From: Arthrobacter alpinus
GTDB lineage: Bacteria; Actinomycetota; Actinomycetes; Actinomycetales; Micrococcaceae
Reading direction: 5' to 3'
DNA length: 64,000 nt
NCBI RefSeq assembly: GCF_001294625.1
Contig: NZ_CP012677.1
Span: 310,001-374,000 of the forward strand
Position numbers and translations under genes: made by a program. A model generated the notes under the pieces. The model did not search any database. It had not been told where the DNA came from and saw nothing but the letters and a program-made list of their open reading frames with translations. Shown piece after piece: positions 17,015 to 25,345 of this stretch; position 1 is the first letter of the stretch, and each line of letters begins with the position of its first letter.

Positions 17015-17638
17015 TTAGTTGCTGGCCGGTGGGCGGCGCATCCGGCGCAGCACGACGACGTAGATAAGGTAGGTGCCCAGGCCCGCCGCCGCGCCAATCC
17101 CGGCAGGCAAAAGCCAGGCCGGAACGCCGTTCGCGGAAGTTGCCGCCAACGCCTCCGTGGTGGTTGCCAGGGCCTGCCCGGACGTGGTTGCAGCCTGTGG
17201 AGCCGGAACGGAACCGGCCGTGGCGGCGTCGCCCACCAAGAACGTGTAGCTGCCGTTGATGGGGTGACCGTCGCTTGAGACCACCCGCCAGCGGACCTGG
17301 TATTCGCCGTCGGGCATGCCGGCGGGCAAGGGCTGCGTGAGCTTCTCGCCGTTTAGGACAGGTGCGTCCTGAACCCAGTTTTTGGTGTCCGAGCCGATGA
17401 CCCGGACCTCGTGGCCGAGGTTCAGCAGTGTTCCGTTGAAGCGGATTTCAATGTGGAGCGGGGCCGTTACAAGGCGCTGCCCGGGGGTGGGTGTGGACGA
17501 AATGATCTGGTCGTGGGCGGCTGCCAGGGGTGCCCCGGCCAGGGACAAGCCCAGGCAGAGCAGGAGAACTGCCAGCACAGAGGCGCCGATTGAACCAGGA
17601 TTTCGCCATGAAAGTGAGTGCAAATGATTTTTTGCCAT
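17015..17638 (-). CDS. copC: CopC-domain copper-binding protein with membrane tail
   Basis: A 207-residue protein: signal peptide (about 1-42, cleaved near APLAAAH), a CopC beta-barrel whose mature N-terminus begins with the copper-ligand histidine (AHDQIISSTPTPGQRL), the conserved SSDGHPINGSYTFLVG that supplies another histidine, an Ala/Thr linker and one C-terminal membrane segment (about 175-197). CopC binds Cu(II) outside the cytoplasm. The membrane-anchored form is common in actinobacteria. It is downstream of a putative membrane partner (17705-18327) and upstream of the PCu(A)C gene. Confidence 0.87.
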   Translation of the reverse strand: MAKNHLHSLSWRNPGSIGASVLAVLLLCLGLSLAGAPLAAAHDQIISSTPTPGQRLVTAPLHIEIRFNGTLLNLGHEVRVIGSDTKNWVQDAPVLNGEKLTQPLPAGMPDGEYQVRWRVVSSDGHPINGSYTFLVGDAATAGSVPAPQAATTSGQALATTTEALAATSANGVPAWLLPAGIGAAAGLGTYLIYVVVLRRMRRPPASN

Positions 17639-17688
17639 GGCTGCTTCCCGCCCCGCCGCCGCTTGGGCGCACGCAGGGCTTTGGGTGG

Positions 17689-17707
17689 TAAAACGCTGGG
17701 CGTTTTA
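17689..17707 (-). terminator. 8-bp hairpin at the stop of the copC-upstream gene
   Basis: TAAAACGC, loop TGG, GCGTTTTA forms a perfect hairpin on both strands. On the minus strand it begins exactly at the TAA (17707-17705) that would end the upstream membrane gene after a one-base shift. It may attenuate transcription into copC or protect the upstream message. Confidence 0.4.
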
Positions 17708-18327
17708 GGACACGGGGAAAGGCAGCGGGGGCCGCGGTGGCGCATGGACAGCAGCGGCACGCCAAGACTGCGCAGGGCCCGGACGGGCCAGCTGTCCGGG
17801 CGGATCTGGGGGCCCGAGTCGACGGGAACCGGCGCGAACAGCGGAATCAGGCGGACCAGCCGGAGCCGGAGCGCCTGGAGCAGCCGGACGGCAGCGACTT
17901 CGCCGTGGCGCAGTACGGTAATGGTGGCGACCGCGGCGAGGGCATGGCCCAGCCACATGAGGGCGGAGTCGTGGTCCATGGCCGTGGGCACCATGGCGGT
18001 GACCGCATCCACTTCCCTGGTGTCCATGAGGTGGCCGGCATGGCCCATTTGTACGCGGGGTGCCGTCATGGCGGAGGATGCGGTACCGGCGCTGAAAAGC
18101 CAGTGGAATACGGTTTGGCTCAGTGCCACTGCGGCAGTCAGGCGCCACAGCGACAGGACGCGGCCGGCCAGAAGAGTGCAGACAAGGCCGGAAAGCGCGA
18201 GGGAAAGAACAATGACAGGCAGGCTGGGGATGCCACCGCCGGCAATGGAGTGCGAGAGTGCTGCGGCGAAGGTTGCGGCAGCTGCGCCGGACCATCCGCG
18301 CGCAAGGCGAATGCCGCGTGCTGCCAT
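17705..18327 (-). CDS. membrane protein of the copC cluster, 3' frame uncertain
   Basis: From ATG 18327 (preceded by AAGGGGGCGGTG) the frame encodes about 200 residues: a start MAARGIRLARGW, four or so hydrophobic segments and a His/Met-containing stretch (MGHAGHLMDTREVD, TAMDHDSALMWLGHAL) that could bind metal. The N-terminal part runs well past the expected SMRHRGP ending and would overlap copC by about 170 bases, stopping at 17467. A one-base shift near 17720 would instead end it at the TAA at 17705, inside the hairpin. I give the latter end because such overlaps are unusual. Function unknown; it may help copper uptake or insertion. Confidence 0.6.
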
Positions 18328-18566
18328 CACCGCCCCCTTGTCAGATCTCCGCCGGTTTGCCCGGACAAGACGAGTATGGCACATTTCTACAGCGTGTCGA
18401 AAATGCCGGTCGATTTCACCTCGGCTGCCGATCTGATAGAACGGACCAAAGCGCGGAGGTTCGCGAAGGGTGCAAACACGGGCTCGGCGTCGCACTTCAT
18501 TGCAGCGTCAAGACTGAAAAACCGGCACGAAGTGCCGGGTCAACCTGCCGTATTGAGGAGTAAGAG

Positions 18567-19301
18567 ATGGTCAAGGATTTCAAGATCGTCCACGAATCGG
18601 AGATCGACGGGACTCCGGATGCGGTGTTCTTTGCTGCGACCGAAGGCAACTCCGGCTGGCTGTGGCCCTCTCCGGGCGGGCTGGAGAAGACGGTGGGAGG
18701 GGCCGGTCCCATGGGCAGCACCGTCACTGCCTGGGACCCGCCTCACCACTACGCCAGCCGGATGGAGGGCCCCAATGGCTTCTACAACGAGCTGGAATTT
18801 GAAATTTCTCAGCGACCGGGCGGCAAATCATGGCTGCGGTACGTCCATAGCGGCGTCCTTTTTGGGGACTGGGAGAAGCAGTACGACGGCGCCGCCAAGC
18901 ACAGCGCGTTCTATATCCACACGCTGGGCCAGTACGTAAAGTACTTCGCGGGGAAACAGGCCGGGTTCGCCGATGTGCAGGGGCCCGCTGCGTCATCGTC
19001 GCCGGAGGCCTTTGAGGCGGTCAAGGCCGCGTTGGGAATTCACGGCGCCGGAGCCGGCGGACACGTCAGCGTCGCCATTGCGGGGCTCGGCACGGTAGAC
19101 GCCGTGGTGGACTACCTGGACCCGAATTTTGTGGGCCTGCGCACCGAGGACGCCATGTACAGGTTCTTTGGACGAAACGCCTTCGGCGCGGTGGTGGGCA
19201 TGACTGTGCACCTGTTCGCCGACGGTGCCGACGCGGAGGCTGCGGGCACGGAGGTTGCGGGCGCGGCCTGGAGTGCATGGCTGAACAAGCTGTTCGCGTA
19301 G
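18567..19301 (+). CDS. SRPBCC-domain protein (AHSA1-like)
   Basis: A 244-residue protein. The N-terminal half starts with a START-like strand, FKIVHESEIDGTPDAVFFAA, and has a tryptophan-rich middle (GNSGWLWPSP, GDWEKQYD) typical of Aha1/SRPBCC hydrophobic-cavity proteins. The C-terminal half (about 150-244) repeats a similar fold, suggesting a tandem SRPBCC protein. Such proteins bind hydrophobic ligands or act as polyketide cyclase-like enzymes; the ligand is unknown. GAGGAG precedes the ATG. The 240 bases before it hold no other gene that I can support. It is followed by a strong terminator. Confidence 0.7.
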   Translation: MVKDFKIVHESEIDGTPDAVFFAATEGNSGWLWPSPGGLEKTVGGAGPMGSTVTAWDPPHHYASRMEGPNGFYNELEFEISQRPGGKSWLRYVHSGVLFGDWEKQYDGAAKHSAFYIHTLGQYVKYFAGKQAGFADVQGPAASSSPEAFEAVKAALGIHGAGAGGHVSVAIAGLGTVDAVVDYLDPNFVGLRTEDAMYRFFGRNAFGAVVGMTVHLFADGADAEAAGTEVAGAAWSAWLNKLFA

Positions 19302-19350
19302 GTAGCAGGCGACGGCCCGCAGTCGGGCGTTCCCTGCCGCCGTCCCCATG

Positions 19351-19420
19351 AAAAATGATCCCGTTCCCGCTCTATGATCCCTCAATTCCGGGCTCATAAA
19401 GCGGGAACGGGATCATTTTT
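19351..19420. terminator. 21-bp perfect inverted repeat, bidirectional intrinsic terminator
   Basis: The left arm 19351-19371 starts AAAAATGATCCCG and the right arm 19400-19420 ends CGGGATCATTTTT; the arms are exact reverse complements with a 28-base loop. The A-run before and T-run after give a canonical intrinsic terminator in both directions. It isolates the SRPBCC gene from the 3-hydroxybutyrate genes. Confidence 0.85.
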
Positions 19421-19526
19421 GCCTTCTCAACGGCGCCGAACCGCAGGTGTACGGGGGGGCTCGGGCATGCGGGGAAGACCCTTGCTTGATGTGCATTTTT
19501 GCGCACCGTATCTGCGCGATTGGGCT

Positions 19527-19555
19527 TTGATGTTCGGGGGTGAACCCTGCAATAC
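19527..19555 (+). promoter_or_regulatory. possible promoter of the 3-hydroxybutyrate genes
   Basis: TTGATG (19527-19532) and CAATAC (19550-19555) are 17 bases apart in the 230 bases between the terminator and the MFS gene. The -10 match is moderate. Nearby GTGGGCCAC and TGTCAATGTCGACA are partly symmetrical and could bind a regulator. No regulator is assigned. Confidence 0.3.
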
Positions 19556-19652
19556 TCGCAGGAAACAACCACAACGTGGGCCACATCACAATGTGGAGAA
19601 GTTACCTAATTGTCAATGTCGACAGGCGCGCACTTGGTGCGGAGGAGTAAAA

Positions 19653-21044
19653 ATGAGCTCACCAGCTGGTATATCCCCATCTGTAAAGGATTCGGGGCTG
19701 CGGAAGGTCGTGGCAGCCTCCATGGCCGGGACCGTCGTGGAATGGTACGAGTTCTTCCTCTACGCCACCGCCGTCACCTTGGTGTTCGGCAAGATGTTCT
19801 TCCCCAACTCCGGATCAGAGCTCGACGCGATCATGGCAGGTTTTTTGACCTACGCCGTCGGCTTTGTTGCCCGGCCCATTGGCGGTATCGTCTTTGGTCA
19901 CTTCGGCGACAAGTTCGGCCGTAAGAAGCTGCTCCAGCTGAGCATCATCTTGGTCGGTGTTTCCACGTTCCTGATGGGCTGCCTGCCCAGTTTTGCTCAG
20001 GTCGGCTACTGGGCGCCGGCACTCCTGGTGGGGTTGCGCTTCATCCAGGGCTTCGCCGTCGGAGGCGAATGGGGCGGTGCTGTCTTGCTGGTGGCCGAGC
20101 ACAGCCCCAACAAGTCACGCGGCTTCTGGGCGTCTTGGCCGCAGTCGGCGGTGCCGCTTGGTAATCTGCTCGCCACGGGTGTCCTGCTGACCTTGTCCTC
20201 CATGCTCAGTGAGGCCGCATTCCTGGGCTGGGGCTGGCGCGTCGCTTTCTGGCTCTCCGCCGTGATCGTGCTGATTGGTTACTACATCCGCACAAAGGTC
20301 AACGACGCCCCCATCTTCCTTGAAGCCCAGGCGGAAATGGAAGGAAATCCGCAGTCCGGTTATGGTGTCTTGGAGGTCCTGCGCCGCTACCCGCGCGGCG
20401 TGTTCACCGCCATGGGACTGCGCTTTGCCGAGAACATCCTGTACTACCTGGTGGTCACGTTCTCCATCACTTACCTGAAGATCATCGTCAACATCGACAC
20501 CTCCCGGATACTGTTGCTGCTGTTGGTGGCTCACGGCGTCCACTTCTGTGTGGTACCCCTGGTGGGCAAGCTCTCCGACACGATCGGGCGCAAGCCCACC
20601 TACATGCTCGGTGCACTCACGGGCGCCACCTGGGGCTTCTTTGCATTCCCCATGATGGACACCCGCAACGACCTGATGATCCTGGCCGCGGTCACCATCG
20701 GTTTGTTGTTCCATGCACTGATGTACGCCGGCCAGCCTTCCATCATGGCTGAGATGTTCCCGACCCGGATGCGTTATTCGGGTGTTTCGCTCGGTTACCA
20801 GGTCACCTCCATCGTGGCCGGTTCCATGGCCCCGTTCATCGCCACCGGACTGGTGGAACATTACAAATCCTCGGTCCCCGTGGCACTGTACCTGCTCGGA
20901 GCCTGCATGGTGACGGTGGTCGCGGTGCTGTTCCTGAAGGAGACCAAGGGCGTATCCCTGCAGGACATTGACGACGCCGATGCTGCCGGAACGCTGGCCC
21001 TGGGCCGTGCGGCCGCCGCCAAGTCCGCAGCAAAGGTGGGTTAG
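19653..21044 (+). CDS. MFS metabolite:H+ symporter, probably for 3-hydroxybutyrate
   Basis: A 463-residue transporter of the metabolite:H+ symporter (ShiA/ProP-like) group. The N-terminal AASMAGTVVEWYEFFLYATA and VARPIGGIVFGHFGDKFGRK are the group's signatures, as is GLRFIQGFAVGGEWGGAVLL. ATG 19653 has an excellent GGAGGAG eight bases upstream. It ends two bases before the bdhA start, so it probably imports the bdhA substrate or a related short hydroxy acid. Confidence 0.83.
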   Translation: MSSPAGISPSVKDSGLRKVVAASMAGTVVEWYEFFLYATAVTLVFGKMFFPNSGSELDAIMAGFLTYAVGFVARPIGGIVFGHFGDKFGRKKLLQLSIILVGVSTFLMGCLPSFAQVGYWAPALLVGLRFIQGFAVGGEWGGAVLLVAEHSPNKSRGFWASWPQSAVPLGNLLATGVLLTLSSMLSEAAFLGWGWRVAFWLSAVIVLIGYYIRTKVNDAPIFLEAQAEMEGNPQSGYGVLEVLRRYPRGVFTAMGLRFAENILYYLVVTFSITYLKIIVNIDTSRILLLLLVAHGVHFCVVPLVGKLSDTIGRKPTYMLGALTGATWGFFAFPMMDTRNDLMILAAVTIGLLFHALMYAGQPSIMAEMFPTRMRYSGVSLGYQVTSIVAGSMAPFIATGLVEHYKSSVPVALYLLGACMVTVVAVLFLKETKGVSLQDIDDADAAGTLALGRAAAAKSAAKVG

Positions 21045-21046
21045 GA

Positions 21047-21811
21047 ATGTCCGCAAATACGGCGGGGACCGGTTTCTTGGCCGGACGGCGTGCCCTTGTC
21101 ACCGGCGGTGCCGGCGGTTTGGGGGCCGCCTGTGCCCGGGCGCTGGCGGCCCAAGGCGCCTATGTCGTCGTTGCTGACCGGGACGGCGCGGGGGCTGCCC
21201 GGGTGGCGGCCGAGGTCGGCGGCGAGTCGTGGGAGGTGGATCTGTTGGACACCCGGGCCCTGGAATCGCTCTCCTTGGAAGTGGACATCCTTGTCAACAA
21301 CGCCGGCATCCAAACCATCAGCCCCATCGAGGACTTTGACCCGGCCGCCTTCCGTCGTATTCTGGCCATCATGTTGGAGGCGCCGTTCCTGCTGATCCGC
21401 GCAGCACTCCCGCACATGTATGCCCAAGGATTTGGGCGGATCATCAACATGTCATCCATCCACGGGCTGCGCGCATCGGCCTACAAGTCCGCGTATGTGG
21501 CAGCCAAGCACGGCCTGGAGGGGCTGTCCAAGGTCACTGCCCTGGAGGGTGGGGCGCATGGGGTGACCAGCAACTGTGTGAACCCGGGCTACGTGCGCAC
21601 GCCGCTGGTGGAGGGGCAGATCGCCAGCCAGGCAGCCGCCCATGGCATCCCCGAGGAAAGGGTGCTTGCACAAATCATGCTGGACAAAAATGCCATCAAG
21701 CGGCTCATCGAGCCGGAGGAGATTGCCGGGCTCGTCACCTGGCTTGCCTCGGACCAGGCAGCCATGGTCACCGGCACCTCCCACATTATGGACGGCGGCT
21801 GGACGGCGTAA
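21047..21811 (+). CDS. bdhA: 3-hydroxybutyrate dehydrogenase (SDR)
   Basis: A 254-residue short-chain dehydrogenase. It has the cofactor motif VTGGAGGLGAACARAL, NNAGI, the catalytic Ser-Tyr-Lys set in NMSSIHGLRASAYKSAYVAAKHG and the C-terminal GTSHIMDGGWTA. The SxIHGLxAS-YKSAY-AKHG pattern is characteristic of D-3-hydroxybutyrate dehydrogenases, which make acetoacetate with NAD+. It is cotranscribed with the upstream symporter and convergent with the LysR gene, which may or may not regulate it. Confidence 0.82.
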   Translation: MSANTAGTGFLAGRRALVTGGAGGLGAACARALAAQGAYVVVADRDGAGAARVAAEVGGESWEVDLLDTRALESLSLEVDILVNNAGIQTISPIEDFDPAAFRRILAIMLEAPFLLIRAALPHMYAQGFGRIINMSSIHGLRASAYKSAYVAAKHGLEGLSKVTALEGGAHGVTSNCVNPGYVRTPLVEGQIASQAAAHGIPEERVLAQIMLDKNAIKRLIEPEEIAGLVTWLASDQAAMVTGTSHIMDGGWTA

Positions 21812-21832
21812 GGTGCCGCCCGCCGTCGTCCA

Positions 21833-22744
21833 TCAGCCGGGGAGGAGCTGTTGGCGTCGGGCTCGGGTTTCCTGCAGGAACGCAGCCACGACTGCCTGCA
21901 CGGCGGGCGAACGCAGCGACTCGGGCCGGGACGCAGCCCAAAACTGCACCTTTTGCTCTACTTCTTTGGGCAGGACGCGGACAAGTCCAGGTTGCCCGTC
22001 CGCCATGAACGCGGGCAGCATGCCAATCCCGGCATTGGCCCGCACGGCCTCGATCTGGGCGAACACGCTGGTGGCCTGGAAATCCGCTGGCTTGGCGGTC
22101 AGGGTCCGGTGCTGTTGGACCAGCTCCGCCACTTGCAGGGTTGATTCCACGTAGGAGATGAAGCTGTGGGTGGCCAGCGCGTCAACCGTTTCCGGCATGC
22201 CGTTCTTGGAGACATACTCCGGGCCCGCATAGAGCCGCAAGGTGTAGTCGGAGAGCAGGATGGTCTGCGCCCGACCGGCGTCCACGCTTCCCGGCACCAC
22301 CTCGATGTCAACGCCCGAGCGGTTTTGGCTCAACCGGCGCGTGCCGCTGAGCAGTTCCACCCGTAGCAAGGGGTGCTTGCCTTGCAGCCGGGCCAGCGCC
22401 GGTGTAGCGATGAGTGCGCCAAATCCGTCGGATGCGCTCACCCGCACCACCCCGGAGACCGCGTCCACGCCGTCCTGGATGCCCGACGTGAGGACGCTCA
22501 GGCTTTTTTCGATGCCTTCCGCCGCGCCAACGGCGGCCCGGCCCAGCTCCGTCAACTCCCAGCCCTGGGGTGTGCGTTCTAGGGTACGCCCGCCCAGTTG
22601 CTTGTCCAAGGCCAGTATCCGGCGGGAGACGGTGGTGTGGGTTGTCTCCAGCGCATCGGCCACTGCGGTGAAACGGCCAAGCCGGGCCACCGTGAGTAGG
22701 ATCAGCAGGTCGTCGGGACTGGGGAACCTCTTGAATTCCACCAT
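21833..22744 (-). CDS. LysR-family transcriptional regulator
   Basis: A 303-residue LysR protein. The N-terminal winged helix-turn-helix is LLILLTVARLGRFTAVADAL ETTHTTVSRRILALDKQLGG, with the typical recognition helix TVSRRI. Residues about 90-300 form the two-lobe effector-binding domain. It is divergent from the mmsB-like operon with 179 bases between start codons, the usual geometry for control of that operon. The inducer is unknown, probably a hydroxy acid or an intermediate of the pathway. ATG 22744 follows GGAGGG. Confidence 0.87.
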   Translation of the reverse strand: MVEFKRFPSPDDLLILLTVARLGRFTAVADALETTHTTVSRRILALDKQLGGRTLERTPQGWELTELGRAAVGAAEGIEKSLSVLTSGIQDGVDAVSGVVRVSASDGFGALIATPALARLQGKHPLLRVELLSGTRRLSQNRSGVDIEVVPGSVDAGRAQTILLSDYTLRLYAGPEYVSKNGMPETVDALATHSFISYVESTLQVAELVQQHRTLTAKPADFQATSVFAQIEAVRANAGIGMLPAFMADGQPGLVRVLPKEVEQKVQFWAASRPESLRSPAVQAVVAAFLQETRARRQQLLPG

Positions 22745-22923
22745 GGGAGGGCTCCTTACTAATTAGGTGGGCGGACGCCCCGCCGCGTGCTGTGCATGAA
22801 CGCACATGCACTCTGCCTTTTTCGGTCTTGTTTGCACTCTATCAGGGTGTGATGCTGGTCATATCCGCCAATGTCGGTGGACTAAGGACATAATGGGAAT
22901 CGTCAGGCAAAGGAGCTTTCATC

Positions 22924-23841
22924 ATGGCAGTTGTGGCATGGATTGGTTTGGGCAACATGGGTGGACCCATGACGGCCAACATGGTCAAGGCCGGGCAGGC
23001 GGTACGCGGCTTCGATCTGAGCGAAGACGCGCTCGCCGCTGCCGTTGCGAACGGTGTCACCCCTACCTCCTCGATCGCCGACGCGGTCCAGGGCGCCGAC
23101 GTTGTCTTCACCATGCTCCCCAAGGGTGACCATGTGCGCAACGTGTACTTCGGTGACGGCGGAATTCTGGCCAACGCGGCCAAGGAAACCCTCCTCATTG
23201 ACTCCTCCACCATTGACATCGAGTCCGCGCAGGCCGTGCACGACGCCGCTGCTGCCGCCGGCTTCCGCTTTGTCGACGCCCCCGTCTCGGGAGGCATGAG
23301 CGGAGCGGCTGCCGCCACCCTCACCTTCATGGTCGGCGGCGAAGGCGGCGCCGTGGCCGACGCCTGCTCCTACATCGAACCAATGGCCGCAAATATCATC
23401 CCCACCGGTGGCGCCACCACCGGCCAGGCCGCCAAGATCTGCAACAACCTGATGCTGTTCATCAACCTGGCCTCCACTGCCGAGGGCGCTGTACTTGCCG
23501 ACCGGCTGGGCCTGGATAAGCAGGTCTTCTGGGACATCGCTTCCGTCTCCTCCGGCGACAGCTGGGCGCTGCGCACCTGGTACCCGTTGGCCGGCGTGGT
23601 CCCCACCTCAGCCGCCAACCGCGACTTCGCCCCCTCCTTCACCGCCGAACTGGCCAACAAGGACATCGGCCTGGCCATCGCAGCCGCCCGCAGCACGGAC
23701 ACCCCGCTGGAGATCGGCGAGCACGTCCAGCAGCTGTTCCAGCGCCTCATTGACCAGGGAGAGGGCGGCAATGACTGCTCCCAGATCGTGTCCCTCGTGG
23801 ATGGGTCCTTGAAAACTTCCGCTTCCATTGCTTCTGCCTAA
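22924..23841 (+). CDS. 3-hydroxyisobutyrate dehydrogenase-family enzyme
   Basis: A 305-residue beta-hydroxyacid dehydrogenase: Rossmann motif WIGLGNMGGPMTANMVKAG, substrate-binding DAPVSGGMSGAAAATLTFMV and the catalytic lysine in GQAAKICNNLMLFINL. The family oxidises 3-hydroxyisobutyrate, 3-hydroxypropionate or similar acids to the semialdehyde. The aldehyde dehydrogenase that follows would oxidise that product. ATG 22924 follows AAAGGAGC. A possible -10, CATAAT, lies near 22890. First gene of a four-gene operon, apparently controlled by the divergent LysR protein. Confidence 0.84.
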   Translation: MAVVAWIGLGNMGGPMTANMVKAGQAVRGFDLSEDALAAAVANGVTPTSSIADAVQGADVVFTMLPKGDHVRNVYFGDGGILANAAKETLLIDSSTIDIESAQAVHDAAAAAGFRFVDAPVSGGMSGAAAATLTFMVGGEGGAVADACSYIEPMAANIIPTGGATTGQAAKICNNLMLFINLASTAEGAVLADRLGLDKQVFWDIASVSSGDSWALRTWYPLAGVVPTSAANRDFAPSFTAELANKDIGLAIAAARSTDTPLEIGEHVQQLFQRLIDQGEGGNDCSQIVSLVDGSLKTSASIASA

Positions 23842-23851
23842 GGAAATTGCC

Positions 23852-25345
23852 ATGACTGATGTTCAAACAGTTCCGGCCGTCCGGGACTGGCCCATGTGGA
23901 TCGGTGGCGAGGAAGTGGCTTCGGCTGGCGGTGAATGGCGCAATGTTGACAACCCCGCCCGCCGTGAAGCCGTCATTGCCCGCGTCCCTTCCGGCAACGT
24001 GGCAGACGTTGAAAGGGCCGTTGCCGCGGCCCGGGCCGCCTTCCCGGCCTGGCGATCCCAGCACTTCAGCGGCCGCTCCAAGGCGCTGCTGGCCATCGCC
24101 GACGAGCTCGAGGCCCGCACGGAGGAATTTGCCGTGCTGACTGCGCTGGACACGGGCAACGCGCTGCGCACGCAGGCCCGCCCCGAGGCCACCACCATGG
24201 TCTCCATGTTCCGCTACTTTGCCGGCGTGGCCGGTGAGGTCAAGGGCACCACCTTGCCAGCGGGGGAAAACCAGCTGCAGTACACCCGCCTTGAACCGCT
24301 GGGCGTGGTTGCCGCGATCCTGCCGTGGAACTCGCCGCTGATGATCGCCGCGTTCAAGATCCCGGCCGCCCTGGCCGCTGGCAACACCGTCATCATGAAG
24401 GCCGCCGACGACGCCCCGCTCACCATTTTGCTGCTCGCGCAAGTGTGCAACAAACACCTCCCGGCCGGCGTCGTCAATGCCATGACAGGGCGCGGTTCCG
24501 TCATCGGTGAGGCCCTAGCCAACCACCCCGGCGTGGACAAGGTCTCCTTCACCGGCTCCACCGAGGTGGGGCGCGGCGTGGCCGCCCAAGCCAGCGCCCG
24601 GCTGGCACACATGTCCATGGAGCTGGGCGGGAAGAACCCCTCCATCGTGTTCCCTGACGCGGTCGACGACGAACTCATCGACGGCCTGCTCCTCGCCTCC
24701 CGCTTCACCCGCCAAGGCCAAAGCTGCACCGCCGGCTCCCGCCTGTTCCTTCATGAGGATATTTACGACGACGTTTTGGCCCGCCTGAGTGCCAAGCTGG
24801 GTGCGCTGAAGGTGGGGGACCCGCTCGATGAGGCCACAGACATGGGCGCTGTCATCAACCTCAAACAGCACACCGCCATCACCGGCTACCTCGACGAAGG
24901 CCGCGCCACCCCCGGCATGAAGGCTGTGCTCGGCGGCAGCGCCCCCACCGACGCTGCACTGACCGAGGGGTACTACCACCTGCCCACAGTGTTCAGCGGG
25001 GTTCGGAACGAGTTTCGGCTGGCGCAGGAGGAGATCTTCGGCCCGGTCCTGGTGGCGATCCCGTGGAAGAACACCGCGGAGGTCATCCGCATGGCCAACG
25101 ACACCAACTACGGCCTTGCCGCGTATGTGTGGAGCCATAACCTGGACGACGCGCTGAACACCGCCCACCAGGTAGAGGCTGGATGGGTGCAGGTCAACCA
25201 GGGCGGCGGCCAGGTGGCCGGGCAGTCCTACGGCGGCTACAAGCAAAGCGGTATGGGCCGGGAAGTCTCGCTGGAAGGCATGCTGGAAGGGTTCACCCAG
25301 ACCAAGCAGATCAATGTTCGGCTGCGCGGAGTACCCAATGGGTGA
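23852..25345 (+). CDS. aldehyde dehydrogenase of the hydroxyacid operon
   Basis: A 497-residue NAD(P)-dependent aldehyde dehydrogenase. Landmarks are the cofactor-binding VVAAILPWNSPLMIAAFKIP, the glycine motif FTGSTEVGRGVAAQA, the general-base glutamate in MELGGKNPSIVF, the catalytic cysteine in RQGQSCTAGSR and the C-terminal EEIFGPVLVAIPW. The CoA-acylating type cannot be excluded, but the sequence looks like ordinary non-acylating enzymes. Start ATG 23852 follows AAGGAAA. Its last eight bases overlap the CoA-transferase start. Confidence 0.86.
   Translation: MTDVQTVPAVRDWPMWIGGEEVASAGGEWRNVDNPARREAVIARVPSGNVADVERAVAAARAAFPAWRSQHFSGRSKALLAIADELEARTEEFAVLTALDTGNALRTQARPEATTMVSMFRYFAGVAGEVKGTTLPAGENQLQYTRLEPLGVVAAILPWNSPLMIAAFKIPAALAAGNTVIMKAADDAPLTILLLAQVCNKHLPAGVVNAMTGRGSVIGEALANHPGVDKVSFTGSTEVGRGVAAQASARLAHMSMELGGKNPSIVFPDAVDDELIDGLLLASRFTRQGQSCTAGSRLFLHEDIYDDVLARLSAKLGALKVGDPLDEATDMGAVINLKQHTAITGYLDEGRATPGMKAVLGGSAPTDAALTEGYYHLPTVFSGVRNEFRLAQEEIFGPVLVAIPWKNTAEVIRMANDTNYGLAAYVWSHNLDDALNTAHQVEAGWVQVNQGGGQVAGQSYGGYKQSGMGREVSLEGMLEGFTQTKQINVRLRGVPNG

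Noticed and set aside
17467..17704. Extension of the copC-upstream gene to the stop at 17467
   Set aside because: It would overlap copC by about 170 bases in another frame with a low-quality Arg/Pro/Cys tail; the TAA at 17705 with its hairpin is the more natural end after a one-base shift.
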